DNA of 64,000 bases from Celeribacter neptunius (GTDB lineage: Bacteria; Pseudomonadota; Alphaproteobacteria; Rhodobacterales; Rhodobacteraceae). Position numbers and translations under genes: made by a program. Below are positions 34,986-47,477 of this stretch, piece by piece (position 1 is the first letter of the stretch; every line of letters begins with the position of its first letter). The notes under the pieces are model-generated. The model did not search any database and was not told the DNA's origin. It was given only the letters and a program-made list of their open reading frames with translations. Location of the stretch: NCBI RefSeq assembly GCF_900113955.1, contig NZ_FORH01000001.1:550395-614394 (forward strand), read 5' to 3'.

Positions 34986-36343
34986 TCCCGCCGAAGCCGA
35001 GCCCGCGGCCCGAGAAAACCAGCCTGCGCAATTACATCAAACTGTTCCGCAAGGACATCCTGTCCGCCCAGCCGGAAAAGCTCTACCGCGCCTGGATGGC
35101 GGAGTTCAAAACCCCGTTCTTCCGCAGCTATCTGGTCAATCAGCCAACGCTGGTGAAGCGCGTCCTCAATGAAGAACCGATGCAATTCCCCAAGTCCGGG
35201 CGCATTGCGGAGGGGCTGCGGCCGCTTCTGGGCGACTCGGTGTTTCTCACCAATGGCGAGACCTGGCTCAGGCAACGGCGGATCATCGATCCGGCGTTCG
35301 AGGGCGGGCGGTTGAAGGATACGTTTCCGGCGATGCTGGCGGCGGGGCAGGCGATGGTGGCGCGGCTCTCGGAAATCGACGGGCCGTTCGACGTCGAGCC
35401 GCATGCTTCCGAAGGCGCGGCGGATGTGATTTTCCGCACGCTGTTTTCCCTGCCGATCACCCATGACACGGCCCGCGCCGTGTTCGACAAGTTTCAGGAC
35501 TATCAACGCGCGCAACCCATTCTCAACATCGCCGCCTTCATTCCGCTGCCCAAGTGGATTCCACGGTTTCATCGCAAACGCACCCGCGACGGCGCCAAGG
35601 CGATCCGGCGTCTGATCACTGATCTTACAACGCAAAGGATGGCGGAGATCACGGCGGGCACGGCGCCCGACGATCTGGCGACCAAGATCATGACCACGGC
35701 GGACCCCGAAACTGGCGAGAGGTTCGACACGGGCGAGATGGTCGATCAGGTGGCGATCTTTTTCCTCGCGGGGCATGAAACTTCGGCGACAGCTCTGGGC
35801 TGGGCGCTCTGGCTCTTGGCGGCCAATCCGGAGGTGCAGGCGCGTGTGGCCGAGGAGGCGCTGTCGCTGCCCGATGAGCCATCATTTTCCGATCTCTCCA
35901 AGCTCAGGTTCACCAAGGACGTGTTCCGCGAGGCGCTCCGCCTTTACCCGCCGGTGCCGATGATGGTGCGCGAGGCGAAATGCCCGGTGCGGTTTCGCGA
36001 ACGCGACGTGCCGAAAGGCGCGCAGATCGTGCTCTCACCCTGGCATCTGGGACGACATGAGATTTTCTGGGAGAGGCCCGACGAATTCGATCCGGACCGG
36101 TTCAAGACGGAGAATGGCCGTGAATGCCTGCGCGATGCGTTCATCCCGTTCTCGAGCGGGCCGCGGGTCTGTACCGGGGCAGGCTTTGCCATGGTCGAGG
36201 GGCCGTTGTTTCTGGCGCTTTTGCTGCGCGCGTTCAGACTGGAGACCGTCGAGGGCAGGGTGCCCATGCCGGTTGCGCATTTGACCGTGCGGTCCGAGGA
36301 CGGGATCTGGCTGAACCTCCGCCCCCGCGACCCGGCGGCGTGA
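34982..36343 (+). CDS. Cytochrome P450
   Basis: The 453-residue monooxygenase has the I-helix AIFFLAGHETSATALGWALW, the ExxR motif in DVFREALRLYPPVPMMVRE, and the heme-cysteine loop FSSGPRVCTGAGFAMVEG. WLRQRRIIDPAFEGGRL is the C-helix region. The order and the long N-terminus without a membrane anchor are like class I bacterial P450s that need a separate ferredoxin and reductase; none is adjacent. It is translationally coupled to the hydrolase gene. The substrate is unknown. Confidence 0.95.
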   Translation: MIPPKPSPRPEKTSLRNYIKLFRKDILSAQPEKLYRAWMAEFKTPFFRSYLVNQPTLVKRVLNEEPMQFPKSGRIAEGLRPLLGDSVFLTNGETWLRQRRIIDPAFEGGRLKDTFPAMLAAGQAMVARLSEIDGPFDVEPHASEGAADVIFRTLFSLPITHDTARAVFDKFQDYQRAQPILNIAAFIPLPKWIPRFHRKRTRDGAKAIRRLITDLTTQRMAEITAGTAPDDLATKIMTTADPETGERFDTGEMVDQVAIFFLAGHETSATALGWALWLLAANPEVQARVAEEALSLPDEPSFSDLSKLRFTKDVFREALRLYPPVPMMVREAKCPVRFRERDVPKGAQIVLSPWHLGRHEIFWERPDEFDPDRFKTENGRECLRDAFIPFSSGPRVCTGAGFAMVEGPLFLALLLRAFRLETVEGRVPMPVAHLTVRSEDGIWLNLRPRDPAA

Positions 36344-36466
36344 GAAACGTGCGTTCCGTTGCTGCTCGAAAAACCGGAACACCCTCCCTCTCTGTGTTGC
36401 CCAGACTTGAGCTTGGGGAATGTGCGTCCTACACATTCAGGGACTGCGAGATAAAAGGACCACACC

Positions 36467-37513
36467 ATGTCTGTGCCCAGCCCTATTAAAAGCGATATGA
36501 TCGACAGCATCGGCAACACGCCGCTGATCCGGCTCAAAGGCCCGTCCGAGGCCACCGGCTGTGACATCTATGGCAAGGCGGAGTTCATGAACCCCGGCCA
36601 GTCGGTCAAGGACCGTGCGGCGCTCTATATCATCAAGGATGCGCTGGCGCGGGGCGAGCTCAAGCCCGGAGGCACGATTGTCGAGGGCACGGCCGGCAAC
36701 ACCGGCATCGGTCTGGCGCTCGTTGGCTCGGCTCTGGGCTTTCGCACCGTGATCGTGATCCCGGAGACGCAAAGCCAGGAAAAGAAGGACATGATCCGTC
36801 TGGCGGGGGCCGAATTGGTGCAGGTGCCGGCGTCGCCCTACAAGAACCCGAACAATTATGTCCGCTACTCGGAACGTCTGGCGAAAGAGCTGGCGCGCCA
36901 GACCAACGAAGGCGTGATCTGGGCCAACCAGTTCGACAATGTCGCCAACCGTCAGGCCCATATCGAGGGCACCGGCCCGGAGATCTGGGAGCAGACCGGC
37001 GGCAAGGTCGACGGGTTCATCTGTTCGGTCGGCTCGGGCGGCACATTCGCCGGTGTCGGCATGGCGCTTCAGCCTAAGGGCGTGAAGATCGGCCTGGCTG
37101 ACCCGATGGGCGCGGCGCTTTACAGCTATTACAAGACCGGCGAGTTGAAGTCCGAGGGCGGTTCGATCACCGAGGGCATCGGCCAGGGCCGGATCACCGC
37201 CAATCTCGAGGGCTTCACCCCGGATTTCGCCTATCAGATCCCCGATGAAGAGGCTTTGCCGGTGGTGTTCGACCTTTTGGAACACGAGGGGCTTTGCGTT
37301 GGCGGTTCCTCGGGCATCAATATCGCCGGCGCCATGCGCATGGCGCGCGAGATGGGGCCGGGGCACACGATCGTCACCGTGCTTTGCGACTATGGCACAC
37401 GCTACCAGTCGAAGCTGTTTAACCCGGAGTTTCTCAAGGAGAAAAATCTGCCGGTGCCGGAATGGCTTGACCGTGGACCGCGCGCTCTGCCTGACGTATA
37501 TGAGAGTGTATGA
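36467..37513 (+). CDS. cysK: Cysteine synthase A (O-acetylserine sulfhydrylase)
   Basis: The PLP enzyme makes cysteine from O-acetylserine and sulfide. The 348 residues include IGNTPLIRLKGPSEATGCDI, the PLP lysine K48 in EFMNPGQSVKDRAAL, the phosphate-binding SVGSGGTFAG and TAGNTGIGLALV. It is longer than E. coli CysK at the C-terminus (LFNPEFLKEKNLPVPEWL). AAAAGGA precedes the ATG. Its stop overlaps the next start (ATGA), making a three-gene operon with the MscS-type and AlaX genes. Confidence 0.95.
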   Translation: MSVPSPIKSDMIDSIGNTPLIRLKGPSEATGCDIYGKAEFMNPGQSVKDRAALYIIKDALARGELKPGGTIVEGTAGNTGIGLALVGSALGFRTVIVIPETQSQEKKDMIRLAGAELVQVPASPYKNPNNYVRYSERLAKELARQTNEGVIWANQFDNVANRQAHIEGTGPEIWEQTGGKVDGFICSVGSGGTFAGVGMALQPKGVKIGLADPMGAALYSYYKTGELKSEGGSITEGIGQGRITANLEGFTPDFAYQIPDEEALPVVFDLLEHEGLCVGGSSGINIAGAMRMAREMGPGHTIVTVLCDYGTRYQSKLFNPEFLKEKNLPVPEWLDRGPRALPDVYESV

Positions 37514-39981
37514 TCACGCAGATTTTTCGTCGTCCGTTCTGGACCCGTCTCTTTCTGATCGTCCTGCTTGCTCTGCCGATGGCAGCGCAGGCACAGGACG
37601 TTGCCACACCCGATTACAAAGAATGGCAGGCGCTTGCCAGCCGGGCTGAGGATCAGCTCTCCTCGCTCGGCGCCTCCAATGCCGATCTCGAAAACCTGCG
37701 CGAGACCCTGACCGTCTGGCGACAGGGTTTTCTCTCGGCCGAAGACACCAATGCCACGCGCATCGAGACGCTCAAGGCCCAGATCGAGGCGCTGGGACCG
37801 GCCCCCGCAGAGGGCGAGAGCGAAAGCGCCGAGATCGCCAAGCGCCGCAAGGAGCTGACATCACAGCTCGAGACCGCACAGGCGCCGGTCAAGGCCGCCG
37901 AAGAAGCCTATACACGGGCCAACGGACTGATTTCCGAGATCGATCAGATCCTCACCGATCGTCAGGCCGAGGCGCTGATGCAACTCGGTCCCAGCCCGCT
38001 CAATCCGACGCTCTGGCCCGAGGCGGTCCGTGCCATCACCGGCACCGGATTTCAGGCCTGGTCCAGTATTCGCGACAATGCCGCCTCGAACACGACGCAG
38101 GCGACGCTGAAGGCCAATGCCGCCACGCTGCTGTTCTACCTGTTGATCGCGCTTGTGCTGGTGGCCCGCGGGCGGCACTGGTCCGAGCGGATCACCCGGT
38201 TCGTGCGCGAACGTGTGGCCGGCGAGGCCGGGCGTGGGGTCAGCGGCTTTCTCGCCTCGCTGAGTCAGATCGTGGTGCCCGTGGCGGGGCTCTACGCGAT
38301 CACCGAGGCGGCACAGGTCTCGACGCTTCTGGGGCCGCGCGGCGAGGTGATCTTTGCCGCTCTGCCGAAAATCGGCCTGGCCTATTTTGTGTCGCGCTGG
38401 ATCGTCGGGCGGCTGCTGTATCCGACCGGCAGGGGCGAGGCGCTGTTCGATCTCTCGGCCTCGCGCCGGGTCGAGGCCACTGGCATGGCGACGCTTGCGG
38501 GGGTCATGTTCACCTTCAATGCCGTGCTGGGCAGTCTCGCCGGGATCGACGGGTACAGCGATGCCACCCTGGCGGTGCTGCGCTTTCCGCTGGTGGCGAT
38601 CACCGCCGTGGCGCTGTTTCGCCTGGCGCAGATCCTCGGGGCCTGTGTGGCGCGCCCGACGAACGGGGATGACGAGGCGGCCGGTCTGCGCGATCAGGGC
38701 TTCACCGCGCTGATCGTCCGCTCGGTGTCGCGCATCGTGCTGATCACCTCGGTCGTGGCGCTGCTTTTGGGCGCGGTGGGCTATATGTCGGCGGCGCAGA
38801 GCATTGCTTTCCCGCTGGTGCTCTCTCTGGCGCTTCTGGGGCTTCTCGCGGTGCTCTCGCGACTGGCGCATGATCTTTATGCCCTCATCACCCGCAAAGG
38901 CGAAGAGGAGCGTGAGGCGCTCATCCCGGTCTTGCTGTCTTTCGCGCTGGTGATTGCCTCGCTGCCGTTCTTTGCCCTGATCTGGGGCATGCGGCCGGAT
39001 CAGATCTGGGAACTCTATGCCCGGATGCGCGAAGGTGTCTCTTTGGGCGGGGTGCAGATCTCCGTCACCGATCTTCTCACCCTTGTAGTGGTCTTTGCCA
39101 TCGGCATGGCGGCAACACGGTTGCTGAAATCGGCGCTGGCCACCGCGATCCTGCCCAAGACCTCGCTCGACAAGGGCGGGCAGAATGCGCTGGTCGCGGG
39201 CGCCGGCTATATCGGCATTTTCATCTCCGCCATCGTCGCCGTGACCGCCGCTGGGATCGATCTTTCGGCGCTGGCGATTGTCGCCGGGGCGCTCTCGGTG
39301 GGCATCGGTTTCGGCCTGCAAAACATCGTGCAGAACTTTGTCTCCGGCATCATCCTGTTGATCGAGCGGCCGATTTCCGAAGGCGACTGGATCGATGTCG
39401 GCAATGGCCAGATGGGCTTTGTGCGCGACATTTCGGTGCGCTCCACCCGGGTCGAGACCTTTGACCGGACCGATCTGATCGTGCCCAACGCCGATCTGAT
39501 CTCCAACCAGGTGACCAATTACACCCGCGGCAATCTCATCGGCCGCGTCATCGTGCCGGTGGGCGTGGCCTATGGCACGGACACGCGCAAGGTCGAGGCG
39601 ATCCTGCGCGAGATTGCCGAGGCGCAGCCGATGGTCACGCTGAATCCGGCGCCACAGGTCTATTTCCTCAATTTCGGCGCCGATGCGCTCGAATTCGAGA
39701 TCCGCGCCATCCTGCGCGATGTGAATTATATTCTGGCGGTGAAGAACGACATCAACCACGCGATCGCCAAACGCTTTGGCGAGGAGGGGATCGAGATCCC
39801 CTTTGCCCAACGCGATATCTGGCTCAGAAATCCCGAAGCGTTGCAGCCATCCTCGACAGCGACGCCGACGCCGCAGCCCGCCACGGAGGCCACGCCACCG
39901 GGCCTGCTCGCGGCCGAGGATTTCGGGAGCGCGCAGAGCCAATCCGACACAGACCCCGATGCCGAGGGAGAGAGCGCATGA
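37510..39981 (+). CDS. MscS-family mechanosensitive channel with DUF3772 domain
   Basis: The 823-residue protein has a signal peptide (FWTRLFLIVLLALPMAAQAQ), a periplasmic coiled-coil DUF3772 domain (about 30-170), about 11 membrane helices, and the MscS pore and beta domain from about 560. VGIGFGLQNIVQNFVSGIIL is the pore helix and IERPISEGDWIDVGN the start of the beta domain. The large MscK-like architecture suggests release of solutes on hypo-osmotic shock. The C-terminal 40 residues are low-complexity (STATPTPQPATEATPPG). It overlaps both neighbours by 4 bp. Confidence 0.92.
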   Translation: MITQIFRRPFWTRLFLIVLLALPMAAQAQDVATPDYKEWQALASRAEDQLSSLGASNADLENLRETLTVWRQGFLSAEDTNATRIETLKAQIEALGPAPAEGESESAEIAKRRKELTSQLETAQAPVKAAEEAYTRANGLISEIDQILTDRQAEALMQLGPSPLNPTLWPEAVRAITGTGFQAWSSIRDNAASNTTQATLKANAATLLFYLLIALVLVARGRHWSERITRFVRERVAGEAGRGVSGFLASLSQIVVPVAGLYAITEAAQVSTLLGPRGEVIFAALPKIGLAYFVSRWIVGRLLYPTGRGEALFDLSASRRVEATGMATLAGVMFTFNAVLGSLAGIDGYSDATLAVLRFPLVAITAVALFRLAQILGACVARPTNGDDEAAGLRDQGFTALIVRSVSRIVLITSVVALLLGAVGYMSAAQSIAFPLVLSLALLGLLAVLSRLAHDLYALITRKGEEEREALIPVLLSFALVIASLPFFALIWGMRPDQIWELYARMREGVSLGGVQISVTDLLTLVVVFAIGMAATRLLKSALATAILPKTSLDKGGQNALVAGAGYIGIFISAIVAVTAAGIDLSALAIVAGALSVGIGFGLQNIVQNFVSGIILLIERPISEGDWIDVGNGQMGFVRDISVRSTRVETFDRTDLIVPNADLISNQVTNYTRGNLIGRVIVPVGVAYGTDTRKVEAILREIAEAQPMVTLNPAPQVYFLNFGADALEFEIRAILRDVNYILAVKNDINHAIAKRFGEEGIEIPFAQRDIWLRNPEALQPSSTATPTPQPATEATPPGLLAAEDFGSAQSQSDTDPDAEGESA

Positions 39982-40718
39982 CAGAGCTTTTGTTCCGTGA
40001 AGATGCCTATTTGCAAGAGGCCGAAGGCAGGGTGACCGAGCTGACCTCCGAAGGCGGTATCGTGCTCGATCGGACGATCTTCTACCCGACCGGCGGCGGC
40101 CAGCCCGGCGACAGCGGCCGGTTGGAGTGGCAGACCGGTGGGGTCGCCGATCCGCAATTCGGTGGCTTGACCATCGCCACGGCGATCAAGGGGCACGGCA
40201 AGGATATCATTCTCATTCCCGCCGAGGCCTCGCGGCTGCCGCCCGTCGGCGCCAAGGTGGTGCAGCGTCTCGACTGGTCGCGTCGGCACCGCCATATGCG
40301 GGTGCACACCGCGCTGCATCTCCTGTCCGTGGTCCTTCCGCTGCCGGTCACCGGCGGTGCGATCGGCTCGGAAAAGGGTCGGCTGGATTTCCTGATGCCG
40401 GACCCGCCCGCCAACAAGCAGATCCTGGAAGATCGGCTCAACGTGCTCATTGAACGTGATCTCGTGGTCTCGGACGGCTGGATCTCGGACGAGGAGCTCA
40501 AGGCCAACCCCTCGTTGGTCAAGACCATGTCGGTGAGCCCGCCGATGGGGCAGGGCAAGGTGCGGCTGGTGCGGATCGGCGACGGATCGGATCTGGTCGA
40601 TCTGCAACCCTGCGGCGGCACCCATGTGGCGCGCACCTCGGAGATCGGTCGCATCCGTTTCGGCAAGATCGAGAACAAGGGCAAGGAAAACCGCCGGGTG
40701 ACGATCCATCTCGACTGA
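39978..40718 (+). CDS. Alanyl-tRNA editing protein AlaX
   Basis: AlaX proteins hydrolyse Ser- or Gly-tRNA(Ala) made by error. The 246-residue protein has FYPTGGGQPGDSGRLEW and the four zinc ligands HTALH (HxxxH, HMRVHTALHLLS) and CGGTH (DLQPCGGTHVARTSEIG), as in the AlaRS editing domain. It is the last gene of the cysK operon (ATGA overlap). A possible terminator hairpin CGGGCGC-TTCG-GCGCCCG follows at 40723-40740 but lacks a T-run. Confidence 0.94.
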   Translation: MTELLFREDAYLQEAEGRVTELTSEGGIVLDRTIFYPTGGGQPGDSGRLEWQTGGVADPQFGGLTIATAIKGHGKDIILIPAEASRLPPVGAKVVQRLDWSRRHRHMRVHTALHLLSVVLPLPVTGGAIGSEKGRLDFLMPDPPANKQILEDRLNVLIERDLVVSDGWISDEELKANPSLVKTMSVSPPMGQGKVRLVRIGDGSDLVDLQPCGGTHVARTSEIGRIRFGKIENKGKENRRVTIHLD

Positions 40719-40899
40719 TGGGCGGGCGCTTCGGCGCCCGGCCGGCGTGCGGATGCAGAAATTTTGCTGCGCCGCGCGAAGCTTCCGCCAAGGAAAAAAG
40801 GCCTTACGAGGGTGCGGTGAAAAACGCCGTCAAAAAACATTCATTTTCTGACAATCCGGGGGTTGCATCCCCTTATGCACCTCCACTATAGACGCTCTC

Positions 40900-40989
40900 G
40901 GACAGGTGGCCGAGTGGTCGAAGGCGCACGCCTGGAAAGTGTGTAGGCGGGGAACCGTCTCGAGGGTTCGAATCCCTTCCTGTCCGCCA
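40900..40989 (+). tRNA. tRNA-Ser(GGA)
   Basis: The 90-nt sequence has acceptor arms GGACAGG and CCTGTCC and ends in GCCA. The anticodon loop is CTGGAAA with anticodon GGA at 40934-40936. A long variable arm (about TAGGCGGGGAACCGTCT) marks a class II serine tRNA, and the T-arm holds GGTTCGAATCC. CTTCCCCCTTTTTT follows at once and may end transcription. The DNA beyond it changes character, but no duplicated tRNA end was found. Confidence 0.98.
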
Positions 40990-41175
40990 CTTCCCCCTTT
41001 TTTCGATGTTTTTGACCGTTCAGAATGCCTGTCCGGTCGCGCTCGGCGCGCCGCGTCATGGCCGGGGCAGGGTGTCCAGGAGCCCGTCGCGGGCTTTCTC
41101 TGGGGCGGAGACAGCTCGCCGCGCCGTTCCCTGGGACAGAGCAGCCGGGCCTTTCATTCTCCCGAGGGTCCGCTT

Positions 41176-41679
41176 TCAGGCACTTTGCGTCGTCAGCCGT
41201 CTCTGGAGATAGTCGGAAAATTTCCCGGCATAACGTCGCTGGAGTTCCGGCAGCTTCCAATCCCGTCCGGTCACCCGGCCCCGGCAGCAAGATGCGCCGC
41301 AGGCGCATTCCATTTCCCAGTCATCGTCATCGCCGGTCGCGTAGTCGAAGGTAAGTTCTTCGCCGGGGTCAATCTCGCGCATCGCACGAAAGGTGATTTG
41401 CCCGACGATCTGCACATTGGGGTCGCATGAGTGATTGAGACACATCATCGACGCTTCCCGCTCCTCCTGGGTCACAGGCCCGATGAACAAATGATCGTCG
41501 ATCTGGATTTCCGCAGGGCCAAGCCTTTTGGCGAGCGCATCCCTCGTCTTCCGGTCAAAGACGTGACCGCCTTTCACGACGACGGTTTCGCCTGCCTGTA
41601 TCGATGCGACGCAGAACAGGCCCCGACCTTCGATTTCGCTTCCGCGCTTTTCGACCTTCTCCGAAAACCAGGTTGTCAT
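41176..41679 (-). CDS. SET-domain protein
   Basis: The 167-residue protein is a stand-alone SET fold, usual for small protein-lysine methyltransferases. GSEIEGRGLFCVASIQAGE opens the domain, MCLNHSCDPNVQIVGQI is the SAM/lysine-channel motif NHSC, and GEELTFDYATGD gives the catalytic tyrosine. A post-SET-like cysteine cluster CACGASCCRG follows. The target is unknown. AGGAG lies 10 nt before the ATG at 41679. Confidence 0.9.
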   Translation of the reverse strand: MTTWFSEKVEKRGSEIEGRGLFCVASIQAGETVVVKGGHVFDRKTRDALAKRLGPAEIQIDDHLFIGPVTQEEREASMMCLNHSCDPNVQIVGQITFRAMREIDPGEELTFDYATGDDDDWEMECACGASCCRGRVTGRDWKLPELQRRYAGKFSDYLQRRLTTQSA

Positions 41680-41878
41680 GGCCGAGCTCCTTTCACATCG
41701 TGCAGCCGCCCCTATCGTTGTTTTACGACAGCCGCGTGACAGGGACCGCCTGGCTGACTGTGCTGGGCTGCCGTCCTGATCGACGAGCGACCCGCTGACC
41801 CATTTCTGATACGGATCGGGCCCGCGTGCGATGAGCGTGCCGCTGATCTTGGCCACGTCGCTGCCGCCGGGTATTGCC

Positions 41879-42772
41879 TTACCGCTGAGGCTTGTCTGCC
41901 TCGGCCTCGAAGGCCCGGATCACCGTGATCATGTCCCGCTCGTGCTCTCCCATCGCTTCGGTGGTTTCATACAACCCCACGCAGATCTCCATCAGGGGAT
42001 GGGCGGTGCCGGCGGCTTTTGCGGCCTCGACGACCAGTCGGCTGTTCTTCAGCACATCCGAAATGCCCGCCTGACGCCTGAAGTCGCGGCTGCGCAGCTT
42101 GTCGATCTTCATGCGGGACACGTCGCTGGCCATTGGGCCGGCGTTGAGGATGTCGGCGAAGCGGTCCATGTCGAGCCCGTGGCGGGCGGCGAAATGCCCG
42201 GCTTCGGCAAGGCCGGTGACCATGGTGATCAGGAAGGTGTTGACCGCCAGCTTCATCTGCAGGGCGGCGGGCACCGGGCCGCAGTCGAAGAGCTGTTTGC
42301 AGACCGGCGAGAGCAGGGGGCGCAGGCGCTCGATCTCCTCGGGAGGGCCGGCCAGCATGCCGATGAGTTGTCCGGCCTCCGCCGGTTTTCTGGAGCCCGA
42401 AACCGGCGCCTCCACATAGTACCCGCCGACGGCGGCAATGTCCCGTGACAGGTCGAGGGAGTACCTGGCCGAGGTCGTGCCCATCGCCACGATGCAATGC
42501 CCGGCGACGCGGTACGCGAAGGCCCCGGTGCCGCGGCCCAGCACGGCATCGGTCGCCGCCTCGTTTTCCAGCATCAGGAGCACCGTGTCGCAATGTTCAA
42601 ACAGGTCGTCGGGGTCGGTGGCGACCATGGCACCGGCCTTTTTCAAAGAGGCGGTCCGCTCCGGCGTCCGGTTCCAGACCCTCAGGGGCTGTCCGGCGCG
42701 GCAGAGGTTCAGGGCCATCGGTTCGCCCATGGTTCCCAGGCCGATGAAGCCGATCTGTTTTCCTGTGTCCAT
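41879..42772 (-). CDS. NAD(P)-dependent oxidoreductase, 3-hydroxyisobutyrate dehydrogenase family
   Basis: The 297-residue protein has the N-terminal Rossmann motif QIGFIGLGTMGEPMALNL, the substrate-binding APVSGSRKPAEAGQLIGM, and the catalytic lysine in LQMKLAVNTFLITMVTGL. These define the beta-hydroxyacid dehydrogenase/GLYR1 family (3-hydroxyisobutyrate, tartronate semialdehyde and related substrates). The exact substrate is not clear. Between this stop and the SET gene lies about 200 bp of unassigned DNA. The gene is divergent from the riboswitch-controlled thi operon. Confidence 0.92.
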   Translation of the reverse strand: MDTGKQIGFIGLGTMGEPMALNLCRAGQPLRVWNRTPERTASLKKAGAMVATDPDDLFEHCDTVLLMLENEAATDAVLGRGTGAFAYRVAGHCIVAMGTTSARYSLDLSRDIAAVGGYYVEAPVSGSRKPAEAGQLIGMLAGPPEEIERLRPLLSPVCKQLFDCGPVPAALQMKLAVNTFLITMVTGLAEAGHFAARHGLDMDRFADILNAGPMASDVSRMKIDKLRSRDFRRQAGISDVLKNSRLVVEAAKAAGTAHPLMEICVGLYETTEAMGEHERDMITVIRAFEAEADKPQR

Positions 42773-42925
42773 GACGGCCTGCCTCCTCTGCGGGTCGTAA
42801 GCTAGCCGATATCGATCAATTGGAATAACGAAATGATCGAAATTACAGATTTTGAAATTCGGGTAAGTTGGTTTGTCGTGGATGTTGACACGACCGCGTT
42901 TCTCGAACAGTCTGCCGCCACTCAC

Positions 42926-45771
<2,846 letters not shown>

Positions 45772-45775
<4 letters not shown>

Positions 45776-46422
45776 GGCCCGGCATGAGGACATGCGCCGA
45801 TCTCTCGCTTTATCTGGTGCTCGATCCCGGCCTTTGCGCCGGGGTCGGCATGGTCGAGACGGCCCGCGCCGCCGTGGCCGGCGGGGCGACGGTGGTGCAG
45901 CTGCGCGACAAGACGGCCGACACCGCGCGGATGATCGAGACCGGGCGCGCGCTGAAGGCGGTGTTGGCGGGGACCGGCGCGGCGCTGATCGTGAATGATG
46001 ACGTTGAGGCCGCGATTCAGATCGGGGCCGAGGGGCTGCACATCGGGCAGGGCGACATGGCGGTGGCGGAGGCGCGGGCCCGGATCGGCGCGACGATGCT
46101 GCTGGGTCTCACGGTCGAGACCCCCGCGCTGGCCGCCGCGGTCGATCCGGCGCTGGTCGACTATATCGGCGCCGGTCCGGTCTTTGCCACGCCGTCCAAG
46201 CTGGATCATAAGACGCCCGTGGGTTTCGACGGGCTGGCGGCACAGGTCGGGGCCAGCCCGGTGCCGGCCGTGGCGATTGGCGGACTCAAGGCCGACCATG
46301 TCGCGCGGGTCCTCAAGGCCGGGGCGCAGGGGATCGCCGTGATCTCGGCGATCTGCGGTCAGCCGGACCCCGAGGCCGCGGCCCGCAGCCTCAGGGAAAG
46401 GTGCGACCTTCTAGGTGTCTAA
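45772..46422 (+). CDS. thiE: Thiamine-phosphate synthase
   Basis: ThiE joins HMP-PP and thiazole-phosphate into thiamine phosphate. The 216-residue barrel protein has VVQLRDKTADTARMI, ALIVNDDVEAAIQIGAEGLH followed by IGQGD, and YIGAGPVFATPSKLDHKTPV. It overlaps thiM by ATGA, and a second ATG lies four codons in. Its stop overlaps the stop of the convergent thiD by 3 bp. Confidence 0.96.
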
Positions 46423-47228
46423 TAAGTGCCTGAGCCCCAGAGCGCGTGGAAATGATGCACCGGCCCATGGCCCCGGCCCACGTCGAGCTGGTCGCCCTGG
46501 GCCAGTGCGGCATGGAGATAGGCCTTGGCGCGGGCCACGGCCTCGGGCATCGGGTGATGCGGCAGAAGCGCCGCTATGGCCGAGGACAGGGTGCAGCCGG
46601 TGCCATGGTCCTTCGTTGTGGTGATGCGCGGGGCGTGCAGGGCACGCGTGCCCTCGGGCCAGGCCAGCAGGTCGGTGCTGTCCTCGCCCTCCAGATGCCC
46701 GCCCTTGAGCAGCACATAGTCGGAGCCAAGCGCCATGAGCTCGGGCAGGGCGCAGGTCATCGTCTCGGCGGTCCAGTCGTCTTCGCGGCCCAGCAGGACG
46801 GCGGCCTCTGGCAAGTTCGGGGTGATGACCGAGGCCAGCGGCACCAGCGTCTCGCGCACCACCGTCACCGCCTCGGGGTCGAGCAGCGCATGACCGCTCT
46901 TTGCGACCATCACCGGGTCGAGCACGATGTTGCGCGCGCCGTGGTGGTGCAGCCGGTCGGCCACGGCGCGGGCGATCTCGGCATTGGCGATCATGCCGAT
47001 CTTGACCGCGTCGATGCGCACGTCGTCCAGCACCGCGTCGATCTGGTCGGCGACGAAATCGGGATCGAGCGCCCGGAAGGACCGGACGCCGCAGGTGTTC
47101 TGCGCCACCACGGCGGTGACAACCGAACAGGCATAGGCGCCCAGGGCCGACATGGCCTTGATGTCGGCCTGGATGCCTGCGCCGCCGGAGGGGTCAGTGC
47201 CCGCGATGGTCAGGACATTGGCGATCAT
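46419..47228 (-). CDS. thiD: Hydroxymethylpyrimidine/phosphomethylpyrimidine kinase
   Basis: ThiD phosphorylates HMP and HMP-P to HMP-PP. The 269-residue ribokinase-fold protein has VLTIAGTDPSGGAGIQADIK, VLDPVMVAKSGHALLD, LKGGHLEGEDSTDLL and the catalytic DHGTGCTLSSAIAALLPHH. The ATG at 47228 overlaps the stop of the Nudix remnant upstream (ATGA). It is read toward the thiC operon and has its own TPP riboswitch at 47478-47589. Confidence 0.96.
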   Translation of the reverse strand: MIANVLTIAGTDPSGGAGIQADIKAMSALGAYACSVVTAVVAQNTCGVRSFRALDPDFVADQIDAVLDDVRIDAVKIGMIANAEIARAVADRLHHHGARNIVLDPVMVAKSGHALLDPEAVTVVRETLVPLASVITPNLPEAAVLLGREDDWTAETMTCALPELMALGSDYVLLKGGHLEGEDSTDLLAWPEGTRALHAPRITTTKDHGTGCTLSSAIAALLPHHPMPEAVARAKAYLHAALAQGDQLDVGRGHGPVHHFHALWGSGTY

Positions 47229-47428
47229 GACGGCAGCTCCGACATCAGGGCAGCGGCTTGGTCCACGGTTTGACACAGGGGCGCGCCGTGATCGATCTGT
47301 CCGCCGGGAACGCCCCAGCACCCTGCGTCGGGCGGATTTGCGCGGCGAATGAGACGCGCCTGGTGTTCGCGTATGACGGCGGCGATGCTCGCCGAAATCG
47401 GGTGGGGGGCTGTCGATAGATAGGGCAA
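47225..47428 (-). pseudogene. Truncated Nudix hydrolase remnant between the TPP riboswitch and thiD
   Basis: The 67-residue frame begins MPYLSTAPHPISASIAAVIR and contains RLIRRANPPDAGCWGVPGGQ, a clear match to the start of Nudix hydrolases (R-anPPdaG-WgfPGG). The Nudix box fails at once: the Glu expected after GGQIDHG is Ala, and the REVxEE helix and the remaining ~70 residues are missing. The stop overlaps the thiD start as ATGA. It is either a decayed gene kept for coupling or a leader peptide. Some Nudix enzymes hydrolyse HMP-PP and analogues, so the position may not be chance. Confidence 0.75.
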
Positions 47429-47477
47429 GTCGGCCTCGTCATGCTGAGGCCGGCAAGGGCAAGAGAGCTGTGCGGTC

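Noticed and set aside
36344-36466. Possible SAM or T-box-like leader before cysK
   Set aside because: The 123-bp gap shows no long stem or known riboswitch motif, only the ribosome site AAAAGGA.
41693-41878. Minus-strand segment reading VAKISGTLIARGPDPYQKWVSG between the SET and oxidoreductase genes
   Set aside because: It looks protein-like and may be a gene remnant, but I recognise no family and it is too short to support.
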